Part shown: positions 8,307-16,389 of the stretch, piece by piece
How positions within the stretch are numbered: position 1 is the first letter of the stretch
Layout of the letters: each line of letters begins with the position of its first letter
Assembly: GCF_041434935.1 (NCBI RefSeq)
Contig: NZ_CP107964.1
Coordinates: 1,798,001 to 1,862,000, forward strand
From: Kitasatospora sp. NBC_00374
Lineage (GTDB): Bacteria; Actinomycetota; Actinomycetes; Streptomycetales; Streptomycetaceae
DNA length: 64,000 bases
Direction of reading: 5' to 3'
Notes under the pieces: model-generated
Database searches by the model: none
What the model saw: only the letters and a program-made list of their open reading frames with translations
What the model was told of the DNA's origin: nothing
Made by a program: the position numbers and the translations under genes

Positions 8307-8813
8307 TCAGGCGCCGACGGTCCCGTCGATGCCCTCGCGCAGGAAGTCGGCGTGGCCGTTGTGCCGGGCGTACTCGTGGATCAGGTGAAGCATCACCAGG
8401 CGCAGCGACACGTCGTCCCCCCACCGGGCGTTGTGGCCGAGGACGTCCAGGGACTGCGCCTCGCGCTCGATCCGGCGGGAGTGCTCGACCTCGGCCTCCC
8501 AGGCCGCGAAGGCCTCCGAGCGGGTGGCCCCGCTCGCGTCGTAGGCGACCTGGTAGTCGTCGGTGTCGGAGTACACCAGCGGGATCGACTCGCCGTTGAC
8601 GACCCGGCGGAACCAGGTGCGCTCGACCTCGGCCATGTGCCGGACCAGCCCGAGCAGGGTGAGCGTGGAGGGTGGCATCGACGCCCGGCGCAGTTCCTCG
8701 TCGGTCAGGCCGTCGCACTTCATCGCCAGGGTCGCCCGGTGGAAGTCGAGGAAGGCGCGCAGCATTTCGCGCTCACCGCCGGTGAGCGGCGGGCCGATGC
8801 GTTCGGTGGTCAA
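8307..8813 (-). CDS. DinB-fold protein, DUF664 family
   Basis: A 168-residue four-helix-bundle protein of the DinB/YfiT-like superfamily (DUF664 group), putative metal-dependent enzymes often linked to thiol chemistry. Typical histidines occur in [16 protein letters not shown] and [20 protein letters not shown], at spacings that would form the metal site. The start is decided by the ribosome binding site: AGAAGGAG lies 8 bases before a TTG at 8813, while the later ATG in GEREML has none. The substrate is unknown. It runs antisense to the end of the ligA relic. Confidence 0.85.
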   Translation of the reverse strand: MTTERIGPPLTGGEREMLRAFLDFHRATLAMKCDGLTDEELRRASMPPSTLTLLGLVRHMAEVERTWFRRVVNGESIPLVYSDTDDYQVAYDASGATRSEAFAAWEAEVEHSRRIEREAQSLDVLGHNARWGDDVSLRLVMLHLIHEYARHNGHADFLREGIDGTVGA

Positions 8814-8909
8814 CTGCGGCGCTCCTTCTGGAACCCGGCCGGGGCCCGGTCCGTTCGTCCGGCGGTGCATCGGTCGAGTTCTACCAGAGGCCGTCCACGG
8901 GTACGACGG

Positions 8910-8938
8910 GGCCCCGGCCCCTGATCGGGGTCGGGGCC
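8910..8938 (-). terminator. Hairpin terminator after terD
   Basis: GGCCCCGGCCCC pairs with GGGGTCGGGGCC (one G-T mismatch) around a short loop, 15 bp past the terD stop codon. Confidence 0.65.
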
Positions 8939-8952
8939 GCGGCGGGTGGCGG

Positions 8953-9528
8953 TCAGACGTTGACCCCGTAGTCCAGGGCGATGCCGCGCAGACCGGAGGC
9001 GTAACCCTGGCCGATGGCGCGGAACTTCCACTCGTTGCCGTAGCGGTAGAGCTCACCGAAGACCATGGCCGTCTCGGTGGAGGCGTCCTCGGTGAGGTCG
9101 TAGCGGGCGACCTCGCTGCCGTCGGCCTGGTTGACGACCCGGATGAAGGCGTTGCGCACCTGGCCGAAGCTCTGCCGGCGGGCCTCGGCGTCGTAGATGG
9201 AGACCGGGAAGACCACCTTGACGACCTGGGCGGGCACGGCCGCCAGGTCGACCTTGATCTGCTCGTCGTCGCCGTCGCCGCCACCGGTGAGGTTGTCACC
9301 GCTGTGCTCGACCGAACCGTCCGGGCTGCGGAGGTTGTTGTAGAAGACGAAGTGCTGGTCGCCGAGGACGCGGCCGGCCTCGTTGCACAGCAGCGCGCTG
9401 GCGTCGAGGTCGAAGTCGGCGCCGGTGGTACCCCGGACGTCCCAGCCGAGGCCGACGATGACCGCGGTGAGGCCCGGGGCCTCCTTGGTCAGCGAGACGT
9501 TGCCGCCCTTGGCGAGCGAGACTCCCAT
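8953..9528 (-). CDS. terD: TerD-family stress protein
   Basis: A 191-residue TerD-domain protein, a calcium-binding cytosolic protein associated with tellurite and general stress resistance. It starts with the canonical [20 protein letters not shown]. The calcium-site region [20 protein letters not shown] and the later [17 protein letters not shown] follow, as in the family. Full length. AGGAGGACACC precedes the ATG. Other ter genes are not adjacent. A palindrome overlaps its predicted promoter. Confidence 0.93.
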   Translation of the reverse strand: MGVSLAKGGNVSLTKEAPGLTAVIVGLGWDVRGTTGADFDLDASALLCNEAGRVLGDQHFVFYNNLRSPDGSVEHSGDNLTGGGDGDDEQIKVDLAAVPAQVVKVVFPVSIYDAEARRQSFGQVRNAFIRVVNQADGSEVARYDLTEDASTETAMVFGELYRYGNEWKFRAIGQGYASGLRGIALDYGVNV

Positions 9529-9594
9529 GGTGTCCTCCTGCTACCCCGTGCCGGGCCGCGAGCGGCCGGCTACCTGCATCTCAGCGCACTGCTG

Positions 9595-9623
9595 AATCTA
9601 CAGCACTGTAGATCGCACGTGAA
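9595..9623 (-). promoter_or_regulatory. Predicted terD promoter with an embedded palindrome
   Basis: On the minus strand TTCACG (9623-9618), a 17-bp spacer and TAGATT (9600-9595) form a plausible -35/-10 pair. A perfect palindrome with arms ATCTACAG / CTGTAGAT and a 2-bp centre (9596-9613) fills the spacer and covers the -10, which is where a repressor would act. Its CTACA...TGTAG core resembles BlaI/MecI-type operators. Confidence 0.55.
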
Positions 9624-9655
9624 TCGGCCGGGCCCATCCGCCCGCTGGTGAGCCG

Positions 9656-11086
9656 TCAGCCGTACGAGAGGTCGGTACACGGGTCGTCCGCGGCGGAGCG
9701 GCCCGCGGCGGTCACCGAGGCGGGCAGCCGGCCCGTCGGCGGGGCGCTCGGCGACGGCGACGGCGACGCCTTCGCGAAGTCCCGCCCCAGCAGCAGGACC
9801 AGGCCCGGCTCGTCGACGGACTCCAGGACCGCGCCGGGGAACAGCCCCGCCACCTCCCGGGCGCTCTGCGCCTGCCCCGGGCCGTGGCGGACCACGGTCA
9901 CCGCGCGGGTCGTCGGCGCGCTGTCGGCCCGGTCGGACACCGTGTAGCCCTCCGCCTCCAGCCGCTCGGCCGCCCGCGCGGCCAGGCCCGCCGTACCGGC
10001 GGCGTTGCGGACCGCGAGGGAGACCCCCCGGGAGTCGGGCGAGGGCCCGCCCGCGTCGTCCGACCCGTCCAGCCGCCGGTCGGCCCGCAGCGCGGCCCAC
10101 AGCTGCCCGGCGTCCGGCTGGGCCAGCGCGACCCGGGAACCCTCGTAGCGCCAGGGCACGGTGAGGAAGCGCGCGTCGCGCAGCTCGATGTCGCGCAGCG
10201 ACAGCGCGAACGAGAGGAGCTTCGCCGCCGAGCCGAGCCCCGGGTCGACCAGCAGCGAGCCGGTGGCGGCGTCGGCGAGCGGCAGCAGCGTCGTCGGGTT
10301 CATCCCCACGCCCTTGACCTGCCGGAGCAGCGATCCGAGGAAGGCCTGCTGGCGCTTGGTGCGGCCGATGTCGGAGCCGTCGCCGATGCCGTGGCGCAGC
10401 CGGACGTAGTCCAGCGCGCTCTGGCCCTGGACCTTCTGCTTGCCCTGGCCGAAGAGCAGCCGGCCGGGCCGGCCGAGGTTCGGGTTGAGGTCGCCCTCGT
10501 GGACGGCCTTCGGCAGGCACACCTCGACCCCGCCGACGGCGCTGGTCATCGCGGCGAAACCAGCGAAATTCACCACGATCGTGTGGTCGACCCGCAGGCC
10601 GGTCAGCTTCTCCACGGTGTTCTGGGTGCACGCCGGGTTGCCCTGTTCGGCGCCGCCGACCTCGAAGGCGCTGTTGAAGAGCACCCCGCTGCGCGGTCTG
10701 GTCCAGCTGCCGTCCGGCAGTCGGCAGGCCGGGACGTCGACCAGCGAGTCGCGCGGCACCGACACGCCGACGGCGTGCCGGTGGTCGGCGTAGACGTGCA
10801 GCAGGACGGTGGTGTCCGAGCGGGCTCCGCTCTCCTCCCCGCCGCCGAGGTCGCGGTTGGCGCCGTCCCGCGAGTCGGAGCCGATCAGCAGCACGTTGAC
10901 CGGGGTGCGCCCGTCCGCGTCCGGGCCTGCGGCCGCCGGGCGGTCCGGGCTCAGTGCGCCGCCGTCGAAGATCCGGAGGTTGCCGTCCAGCCGGTAGTAG
11001 GTCGCCGCACCCGCCAGCAGGATCAACGCGAGTACGCCGGTCACGCTCCAGAGCACCGCTTTCCGGTGACTGCGCCGCCCCGCCAT
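9656..11086 (-). CDS. LytR-CpsA-Psr (LCP) family protein with LytR_C domain
   Basis: A 476-residue membrane-anchored enzyme of the LCP family, which transfers undecaprenyl-linked glycopolymers such as teichoic acids or arabinogalactan to peptidoglycan. A short basic cytoplasmic tail precedes one transmembrane helix (about residues 10-30). The LCP domain has the conserved VNVLLIGSDSRDG, DTTVLLHVYAD, VSVPRDSLVDVP and GVEVCLPKAV. A LytR_C domain occupies about 340-430 (VTVVRHGPGQ). Internal arginines DYVRLRHGIGD fit lipid pyrophosphate binding. The ATG at 11086 has GGGGGTAG 5-9 bases upstream; a GTG at 11092 is also possible. It acts outside the membrane. Confidence 0.92.
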   Translation of the reverse strand: MAGRRSHRKAVLWSVTGVLALILLAGAATYYRLDGNLRIFDGGALSPDRPAAAGPDADGRTPVNVLLIGSDSRDGANRDLGGGEESGARSDTTVLLHVYADHRHAVGVSVPRDSLVDVPACRLPDGSWTRPRSGVLFNSAFEVGGAEQGNPACTQNTVEKLTGLRVDHTIVVNFAGFAAMTSAVGGVEVCLPKAVHEGDLNPNLGRPGRLLFGQGKQKVQGQSALDYVRLRHGIGDGSDIGRTKRQQAFLGSLLRQVKGVGMNPTTLLPLADAATGSLLVDPGLGSAAKLLSFALSLRDIELRDARFLTVPWRYEGSRVALAQPDAGQLWAALRADRRLDGSDDAGGPSPDSRGVSLAVRNAAGTAGLAARAAERLEAEGYTVSDRADSAPTTRAVTVVRHGPGQAQSAREVAGLFPGAVLESVDEPGLVLLLGRDFAKASPSPSPSAPPTGRLPASVTAAGRSAADDPCTDLSYG

Positions 11087-11337
11087 CCGCACCTACCCCC
11101 TTCACCGTGGCCGCCGACTCCGGCGGGTCGCCGAACTGACGGTCCGTCCGCCCGCCGGGCCGGTCCCGACCGCATGGACCGGACGAAGACGAATCGGAGC
11201 ATACCGCCCATCCAGGACAATCCCTCCGCGTTTCGACGCCCACGACCCCACCGTGCGGCCACAGCTCACGGTGCCTCAGTAGAATGGCCCCGAGCGCCCC
11301 GGCAGCCCGGAGCCGCAGGACCGGAGGGACCACCGCC

Positions 11338-11760
11338 GTGCGCGACACCACCACAGACCACCGACCGCCGGGCGCGGTCGCCTTCCCGCGCGTCCGCCGA
11401 CGCGGCCAGGGCGAGCTGGAGGCCCAGGTACTGGCCGCGCTGCGCACCGCCGCGGAACCGGTCACCGCGGGCTGGGTCCAGCAGCAGCTGGAGGGCGATC
11501 TCGCCTACACCACGGTGATGACCATCCTGTCCCGGCTGCACGCCAAGAACGCGGTGTCGCGTTCCCGGACGGGCCGCTCCTACCACTGGCTGGCCGCCTC
11601 CGACGCGGCCGGCCTCGCCGCCCTGCGGATGCGCAGGGTGCTGGACACCCAGGCGGACCGGGACGCGGTGCTGGCCAGCTTCGTGAGCGCGCTGCTCCCC
11701 CAGGACGAGGAACTGCTGCGGGCCCTGCTCGACAGCGCGGCGGACGGCCCCGAGGCCTGA
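11338..11760 (+). CDS. BlaI/MecI/CopY-family transcriptional regulator
   Basis: A 140-residue winged-helix repressor of the BlaI/MecI family. The domain begins near GQGELEAQVLAALRTA, with the recognition helix in LAYTTVMTILSRLHAKNAVS and the wing SRTGRSYHWLA. The C-terminal dimerisation helices end in LLPQDEELLRALLDSA. The GTG at 11338 is chosen for the GGAGGGACC motif ahead of it; an in-frame ATG at 11284 lacks one. A BlaR1-like peptidase gene starts 4 bp after its stop, the standard pairing in which the peptidase destroys or releases the repressor. Confidence 0.92.
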   Translation: MRDTTTDHRPPGAVAFPRVRRRGQGELEAQVLAALRTAAEPVTAGWVQQQLEGDLAYTTVMTILSRLHAKNAVSRSRTGRSYHWLAASDAAGLAALRMRRVLDTQADRDAVLASFVSALLPQDEELLRALLDSAADGPEA

Positions 11761-11763
11761 ACC

Positions 11764-12720
11764 GTGGGCGTGTTCGTCTTCCTCCCGCTCGTCCTGCCGC
11801 TCACCGCCCTGCCCATCGCCCGGCTCGCCGAACAGCACCTGCACCCCCGCACCGCGGCCCGGCTGCTCACCGTCATCGCCGTGGTGATGGCGGCCAGCTG
11901 CGCGATCAGCCTCAGCCTGCTGTTCGTCGTCGGCACCGCCCACATTCCCGGCAATCCGCTGCCGGACAGCTGGTCCGACCCCGAGGTCCGCGACGCCGTC
12001 CCGTTCCACCGGACGGTCGGCGGTTCCGCCGTCGTCGCCCTGCTGGTGGTGGTCGCCGCATGCGCGCACACCGTGCGCCGGCACCTGCGGGTCCGGTCCC
12101 GCTGCCGCCAGGCCCTCGACGGGCTGGCCGCCGGCGCCGAGGTCGCGGTCCTCCCGGACGAGCGCCCGTACGCCTATGCGCTGCCCGGCGTGACCGGCCG
12201 GGTCGTGGTCTCCACCGGCATGCTCGCCGGCCTCACCGCCGCCGAGCGGACGGTCCTGCTGGCCCACGAACGGGCCCACCTGACCCACCGCCACCACCGG
12301 TACCTGCTGGCCACCCGGCTCGCCGCCTGCGTCAACCCCTGCCTGCGCCCGCTGCGCCAGGCCGTGGCCTACAGCACCGAGCGGTGGGCCGACGAGGAGG
12401 CCGCCCGGTCGGTCGGCGACCGCCGCCTCACCGCCCGCGCTGTCGCCAGGGCCGCGCTGATCTCCGGCCCGTTCACCGCTCACGGCCCCGGTACGCTGCC
12501 CGGCCTGCCGGCCTTCGCCGAGCCCGGCCCCGGGCCGGTCCCGCGCCGGGTGGCCGCCCTGCTCGCACCAGGCCCGCACACCACCGGCTGGCCCCCGGCG
12601 CACAGCCGGGCCGGCCTGGCCGCGATGGTCGCCGCCGCCGGCACGGCGGTCTCCGCGGCATCCTCGCTCAACGCCGCCGTGGCCCTGCTGCTCCTGCTCA
12701 AGGCCGCCACCCCGCTCTGA
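11764..12720 (+). CDS. M56-family (BlaR1-like) membrane metallopeptidase
   Basis: A 318-residue integral membrane zinc peptidase. Hydrophobic helices at about 3-20, 32-56, 87-101 and near the C-terminus surround a cytosolic peptidase loop with the zinc motif HERAH at 168-172. A downstream ERWADEEAAR supplies the third ligand glutamate. It lacks the penicillin-binding sensor domain of true BlaR1, as do most actinobacterial homologues. The GTG start lies 4 bp after the BlaI-like gene, so the two are co-transcribed. The inducing signal is unknown; cell-envelope stress is the usual inference. Confidence 0.9.
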   Translation: MGVFVFLPLVLPLTALPIARLAEQHLHPRTAARLLTVIAVVMAASCAISLSLLFVVGTAHIPGNPLPDSWSDPEVRDAVPFHRTVGGSAVVALLVVVAACAHTVRRHLRVRSRCRQALDGLAAGAEVAVLPDERPYAYALPGVTGRVVVSTGMLAGLTAAERTVLLAHERAHLTHRHHRYLLATRLAACVNPCLRPLRQAVAYSTERWADEEAARSVGDRRLTARAVARAALISGPFTAHGPGTLPGLPAFAEPGPGPVPRRVAALLAPGPHTTGWPPAHSRAGLAAMVAAAGTAVSAASSLNAAVALLLLLKAATPL

Positions 12721-13075
12721 GCGGCCGTCGGCGGCCGGGGGTGTCGACGGCGCACCGTCGCGGGGACGTTCCAGCCCGCCCGGTACCAGTAGATCCCGCC
12801 GCGGGTACCGCGGTTGCAGACCTGCGGCGACTGCCGGTCGCAGTCGCCGCGGCACCGGACGTGGGGCGGCGGCGATCAGCCCGGCCACGGCGGCGCGGAC
12901 CGGGCCGCACCGTCCGTTCATGAGCTGTTCGGGGCGGATCCGGACACAACGGTCGATCCTCCGCACAAGGGGAGCAACGGCCCGCTCCAGGCTGTGCGCT
13001 CGCACCGGTGCGGGGTAGAGCGCGAGGGCGACGACCGGGAGGATGGGGAGCTCCCGGGGAGTGGGGAGGGACGGC
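12721..13075. other. Non-coding gap
   Basis: About 355 bp between the M56 gene and a small membrane protein. I see no gene, RNA or convincing hairpin. It presumably holds the promoter of the next gene. Confidence 0.4.
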
Positions 13076-13618
13076 GTGTGGCGTCGACTGGCACGTGCGG
13101 CAGCGGCCCTGGCGGCGGTGGCCTGCCTGGTGGGGACGGGCAGCGGGATCTGGTTCCTGGCCGGTGAGCGGATGGGCGCGGCCCTCGGCATCGGCCCGCC
13201 CGGCGGCGACCTGGTGGTCTCCCGGTGCTACGAGGTGTACGACTCGGAGGGCGACGACAACGGCCGGGACTGCCGCGGCGAGTTCACCCCGGCGGGCGCC
13301 TCCGCGGACGCGGTCCGCCCGATGGTGCTGCGCGGCGCCGCGGCCGACCACCGGCCGGGCACCCGGCTCGCCGTCCGGCTGAGCCACGGCGCCGCGTACG
13401 AGCCGTCCTCGGAGCCGGTGGTGAAGTACGGCATCGCAGCCGGGCTGATCCTGGTGGTCGGCGCCACCCTCACGGCCTGGCTGCTCTCGTGCGCCCGGCA
13501 CGGCCGGTTCCAGGAGGCCGAGGGCTATGTCTTCGCGGCCCTGGCCGGGCTGATCGGCGTGCCGCTGCTGGGCATCGCGGTCGGCCTCGTCGCCGGCGTC
13601 GCGGAGGTGGTGTTCTGA
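13076..13618 (+). CDS. Hypothetical membrane protein
   Basis: I do not recognise a family. The 180-residue protein has a basic N-terminus and a hydrophobic segment (about 4-28). An extracytoplasmic part of about 80 residues follows, with two cysteines (RCYEVYDSE and DNGRDCRGEF) that could form a disulfide. Two membrane helices lie near the C-terminus (about 115-137 and 152-178). The GTG at 13076 is preferred because GGGGAGGGA lies 6-10 bases upstream; an ATG at 13043 has its purines too close. It is a single gene read in the same direction as the BlaI-M56 pair. Confidence 0.7.
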   Translation: MWRRLARAAAALAAVACLVGTGSGIWFLAGERMGAALGIGPPGGDLVVSRCYEVYDSEGDDNGRDCRGEFTPAGASADAVRPMVLRGAAADHRPGTRLAVRLSHGAAYEPSSEPVVKYGIAAGLILVVGATLTAWLLSCARHGRFQEAEGYVFAALAGLIGVPLLGIAVGLVAGVAEVVF

Positions 13619-13648
13619 GCCGCCGGGCGGTCGCCCCCGGTGGAGCGC

Positions 13649-13792
13649 TCAGCGGTTGCCGAGCGCGAAGAGCACGATCACGAAGCCGGCGAAGAGGTGG
13701 GTGCCCGCGATGTAGATCGAGGCCCTGATCATCATGGCCTTGCGCTTGGCCTTCTCGTCGCGGGTGGCGTCGGTCGGGGTGGCGTCGGACAT
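13649..13792 (-). CDS. Small single-pass membrane protein, DUF6126 family
   Basis: A 47-residue protein found widely in streptomycetes, of unknown function. A charged cytosolic part (TRDEKAKRKAMM) leads to one transmembrane helix (about IYIAGTHLFAGFVIVLFAL) and ends in GNR. AGGAG lies 7 bases before the ATG. It is convergent with the preceding membrane-protein gene. Confidence 0.85.
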   Translation of the reverse strand: MSDATPTDATRDEKAKRKAMMIRASIYIAGTHLFAGFVIVLFALGNR

Positions 13793-13946
13793 GACGGGAC
13801 TCCTGCTCGGGGCCGGGGCGCGGCGGCCCGGGAGCGGGCCATGCGGCCTCCCAGCCTACGGCCGCGCCGGCCGCCGCGGCCGCCCGTCCCCGGGCCGTGG
13901 CGGAGATCACGCTCCGCCATGCCCCACCTACGGTCGCGTAAGTCAC

Positions 13947-13959
13947 TTCACAAGGTGAA
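13947..13959 (+). promoter_or_regulatory. Short inverted repeat before the GDSL hydrolase gene
   Basis: TTCAC-AAG-GTGAA lies 12 bp before the ATG at 13971, so it would fall at or near the transcription start. The mRNA leader must be very short. Confidence 0.35.
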
Positions 13960-13970
13960 CTATCTTCGTC

Positions 13971-14753
13971 ATGGCCGATCACCAGGAGACCCTTGACCTC
14001 CGCTCGTACGTCGCCCTCGGCGACTCCTTCACCGAAGGCCTGAACGACCCCGGCCCGGACGGGCAGTTCGCCGGCTGGGCCGACCGGCTCGCCGGGATGC
14101 TCGCCGACCAGCACCGGGACGGCGACTTCCGCTACGCCAACCTGGCGGTCCGCGGCCGGCTGCTCGACCAGATCACGGCCGAACAGGTGCCGCAGGTACG
14201 GCGGATCCAGCCCGATCTGGTGACCTTCTGCGCCGGCGGCAACGACATCCTGCGCCCGGGCAGCGACCCGGACGAGGTCGCCGAGCGGTTCGAGAGCGCC
14301 GTGGTGGAACTCCGGCGCAGCGCCGGCACGGTGCTGGTCTGCACCGGCTTCGACACCCGCGACGTGCCGGTCCTGCGCCACCTGCGGGGCAAGATCGCCA
14401 CCTACAACGTGCACCTGCGGGCGATCGCCGACCGCAACGGCTGCGTGGTGGCCGATCTCTGGTCGCTGCGCTCGGTGCACGACCGCCGGGCCTGGAGCGA
14501 CGACCGGCTGCACCTCTCCCCCGAGGGCCACCAGCGGGTCGCCCTGCTCGCGGCCCGCTCGCTCGGGCTGCCGGTCGCCGCGGACCCGGAGGCGCCGTGG
14601 CCGGCCGGGCCCGCCCCGACCCCGGCCGAGCAGCGCCGGGAGAACCTGCAGTGGGCCCGCACCTTCCTGCTGCCCTGGGTCGGCCGCCGGATCCGGGGCG
14701 AGTCGTCCGGCGACAACGTCGAGGCCAAGCGCCCGGACCTGCTGCCGCTCTGA
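13971..14753 (+). CDS. SGNH/GDSL-family hydrolase, cytosolic
   Basis: A 260-residue lipase/esterase-like hydrolase. Block I is VALGDSFTEG (nucleophile Ser19), block III GGND (about residue 90) and block V DDRLHLSPEGH with the catalytic Asp and His. No signal peptide is visible, unlike the secreted esterase at 30019. The C-terminal 50 residues are proline/arginine-rich and end RRIRGESSGDNVEAKRPDLL. The ATG has only a weak ribosome binding site. It converges on the ohr gene with a shared perfect hairpin between them. Substrate unknown. Confidence 0.9.
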   Translation: MADHQETLDLRSYVALGDSFTEGLNDPGPDGQFAGWADRLAGMLADQHRDGDFRYANLAVRGRLLDQITAEQVPQVRRIQPDLVTFCAGGNDILRPGSDPDEVAERFESAVVELRRSAGTVLVCTGFDTRDVPVLRHLRGKIATYNVHLRAIADRNGCVVADLWSLRSVHDRRAWSDDRLHLSPEGHQRVALLAARSLGLPVAADPEAPWPAGPAPTPAEQRRENLQWARTFLLPWVGRRIRGESSGDNVEAKRPDLLPL

Positions 14754-14793
14754 CCGCACCCCGGCCGCCGGTCCGCCCGGCCGCCGGAACGCC

Positions 14794-14841
14794 GAACGCC
14801 CGAGGGCCGTACCACCGTGGTGGTACGGCCCTCGGGCGTTC
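14794..14841. terminator. Bidirectional perfect hairpin between the GDSL and ohr genes
   Basis: A 22-bp perfect stem (14794-14815 with 14820-14841) and a 4-base loop lie between two convergent genes, 40 bp and 25 bp from their stops. Confidence 0.85.
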
Positions 14842-14865
14842 CGGCACAGCCGGTCGACAGGTCGA

Positions 14866-15276
14866 CTACTCGACGACGAGCTCGACCGGGATGTTGCCGC
14901 GGGTGGCCCGGGAGTACGGGCAGACCTCGTGCGCCTGCTTGACGAGCAGCTCGCCCGGCTCGCCGGCCAGCGCGTCCGGCAGCTCGACCCGCAGGGTCAC
15001 CGCGAGGCCGAAACCGGCGCCGTCCTTGCCGATGGAGACCTCTGCCGTCACCGACACCTCGCTGGTGTCCACCCGCGACTGCCGCCCGACCAGGCCGAGA
15101 GCGCTGGCGAAACAGGCCGCGTAGCCGGCCGCGAACAGCTGCTCGGGGTTGGTGCCCTGACCGTTGCCGCCGAGCGCCGGCGGCATCGCCAGCGCCAGGT
15201 CCAGCTGGCCGTCGGAGCTGACCGTGCGGCCCTCGCGGCCGTTCGCAGTGGCCACAGCGGTGTAGAGCGCGTCCAT
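14866..15276 (-). CDS. ohr: Organic hydroperoxide resistance protein
   Basis: A 136-residue Ohr subfamily member of the OsmC fold, a cytosolic thiol peroxidase that reduces organic and fatty-acid hydroperoxides. The two catalytic cysteines are present: Cys55 in GYAACFASAL and Cys119 in EVCPYSRATRGNI. The Ohr-type GREGRTVSSDG stretch is also seen. GAAGGGA precedes the ATG. It diverges from a MarR-family gene carrying an N-terminal cysteine, the classic ohr/ohrR arrangement, so induction by organic peroxides is expected. Confidence 0.93.
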   Translation of the reverse strand: MDALYTAVATANGREGRTVSSDGQLDLALAMPPALGGNGQGTNPEQLFAAGYAACFASALGLVGRQSRVDTSEVSVTAEVSIGKDGAGFGLAVTLRVELPDALAGEPGELLVKQAHEVCPYSRATRGNIPVELVVE

Positions 15277-15340
15277 TCCGGTTCCCTTCTCGCCTCGGCG
15301 GCCCCGATCCCCGGGCTGCCCCATGGCCACAAGTAGAGCA

Positions 15341-15366
15341 CACAACTAAATTGCGCACAACTGAAT
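15341..15366. promoter_or_regulatory. Probable OhrR operator in the ohr/ohrR divergent promoter
   Basis: Two near-identical 11-mers CACAACTAAAT (15341-15351) and CACAACTGAAT (15356-15366) are spaced 15 bp apart. The first contains CAACTAAATTG, a partial dyad resembling the ACAATT...AATTGT sites of OhrR proteins. It is AT-rich against the background and lies between both starts. Confidence 0.6.
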
Positions 15367-15396
15367 GGTGCGGAGAGAAGTCGGTACCCTGGAGCC

Positions 15397-15867
15397 ATGA
15401 CCACGCTCCCCGCACTGCCGGACGAGGAGCTGCTGCGCCTCGACCAGCAGATCTGCTTCTCCCTGCACGCCGCCGCGCGCGCCTTCGGCAGCGTCTACCG
15501 GGTCGCCCTCAGGGACCTCGGCCTGACCTACCCCCAGTACCTCGTCATGCTGGTGCTCTGGGAGCACGGCGAGCTGCCGGTCAAGCAGATCGGCGAGCGC
15601 CTGCGCCTGGACTCCGGGACCCTCTCCCCGCTGCTGAAGCGCCTGGAGGCGGCCGGCCTGGTCCGCCGCGAGCGCAGCCCCGAGGACGAGCGCTCCGTCA
15701 CCGTGAGCCTCACCCCGGCCGGGGACGCGCTGCGCGGGCCGGCCCTGGAGGTGCCGCGCCGGATCGGCCGCTCGGCCGGCCTCCCGCTCTCCGACCTCAC
15801 CGAGCTGCGCGCCCTGCTGGCGCGCGTCACGACCGCCCTCGACGCGGCGGTGCTGGACGAGGCCTGA
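15397..15867 (+). CDS. ohrR: MarR-family organic-peroxide sensor OhrR
   Basis: A 156-residue winged-helix repressor. The peroxide-sensing cysteine is Cys20 in RLDQQICFSLHAA, the position used by OhrR proteins. The tyrosine pair of YRVALRDLGLTYPQYL contacts it in the family. The DNA-binding helices follow (LPVKQIGERLRLDSGTLSPL, wing RSPEDERSVTVSLT). It diverges from ohr. Oxidation of Cys20 should release it from the shared promoter and induce both genes. Confidence 0.92.
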   Translation: MTTLPALPDEELLRLDQQICFSLHAAARAFGSVYRVALRDLGLTYPQYLVMLVLWEHGELPVKQIGERLRLDSGTLSPLLKRLEAAGLVRRERSPEDERSVTVSLTPAGDALRGPALEVPRRIGRSAGLPLSDLTELRALLARVTTALDAAVLDEA

Positions 15868-15951
15868 GCCCGGCCCGGCCCCGACGGCCCGGCCCCCAGC
15901 CCCGACGCGGCCGCCGTCCCGGCCGCCGTCGACCCGGACACGGCCGTCGGC

Positions 15952-16224
15952 TCAGGACTCGTACCGCTCGACCTCCTCGACGCTGCGCACGCTCGCCAGG
16001 TTCGGATCCTCCCCGGCCTCCGAGCGGGCCCGCCGCTGACGCAGCAGGTCCCAGCACTGGTCGAGCTGCTGCTCGATGTCGCGCAGCCGCTGCCGCTCGG
16101 TCTCGGGGTCGATCCGCCCCTCGGCGAGGAGCGCCCGCAGGTCCCGTTCGGCGGCGACCATCTCCCCGATCCGGTCCAGAATCCGCCGGTCCGCCCCACC
16201 CCCCAGGTCCGGTTGCTGTGCCAT
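15952..16224 (-). CDS. DUF2630-family protein
   Basis: A 90-residue, highly charged, mostly helical protein. The family is common in actinobacteria and has no known function. Residues 10-75 are heptad-like (ILDRIGEMVAAERDLRALLA, then RLRDIEQQLDQCWDLLRQRR) and probably form an antiparallel coiled coil. The conserved end is ASVRSVEEVERYES. Single gene. Confidence 0.88.
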   Translation of the reverse strand: MAQQPDLGGGADRRILDRIGEMVAAERDLRALLAEGRIDPETERQRLRDIEQQLDQCWDLLRQRRARSEAGEDPNLASVRSVEEVERYES

Positions 16225-16316
16225 GCGGCGCCTCCTCGGTTCCGCCTCCAGCCTAGGAACGGCGGCCGTCGGGCGCGACCGCAGCAGGGCACGGACCCGA
16301 ACGGCCCAGCCCCGGC

Positions 16317-16345
16317 TTGACAGTTCGTCAGCGGACCAGCAGGAT
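16317..16345 (+). promoter_or_regulatory. Promoter of the SCO5389-family gene
   Basis: TTGACA (16317-16322), a 17-bp spacer and CAGGAT (16340-16345) give a good sigma-70-type promoter. The predicted transcription start (about 16352) falls right at the Zur-like box. Confidence 0.6.
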
Positions 16346-16353
16346 CCCGAAAT

Positions 16354-16368
16354 TGGAAATGACTTTCA
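16354..16368 (+). promoter_or_regulatory. Zur-type box
   Basis: TGGAAATGACTTTCA matches 13 of 15 bases of the streptomycete Zur consensus TGAAAATGATTTTCA, keeping the central ATGA and the dyad. It lies immediately downstream of the predicted start site, where bound Zur would block transcription. Confidence 0.6.
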
Positions 16369-16389
16369 CTTCTAAGAAGGAGCTGGCGC

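Noticed and set aside
7845..8924. The whole 359-codon frame as one protein
   Set aside because: Only the first about 140 codons are LigA-like. The rest is antisense to the DUF664 gene, so the frame is a relic running on by chance.
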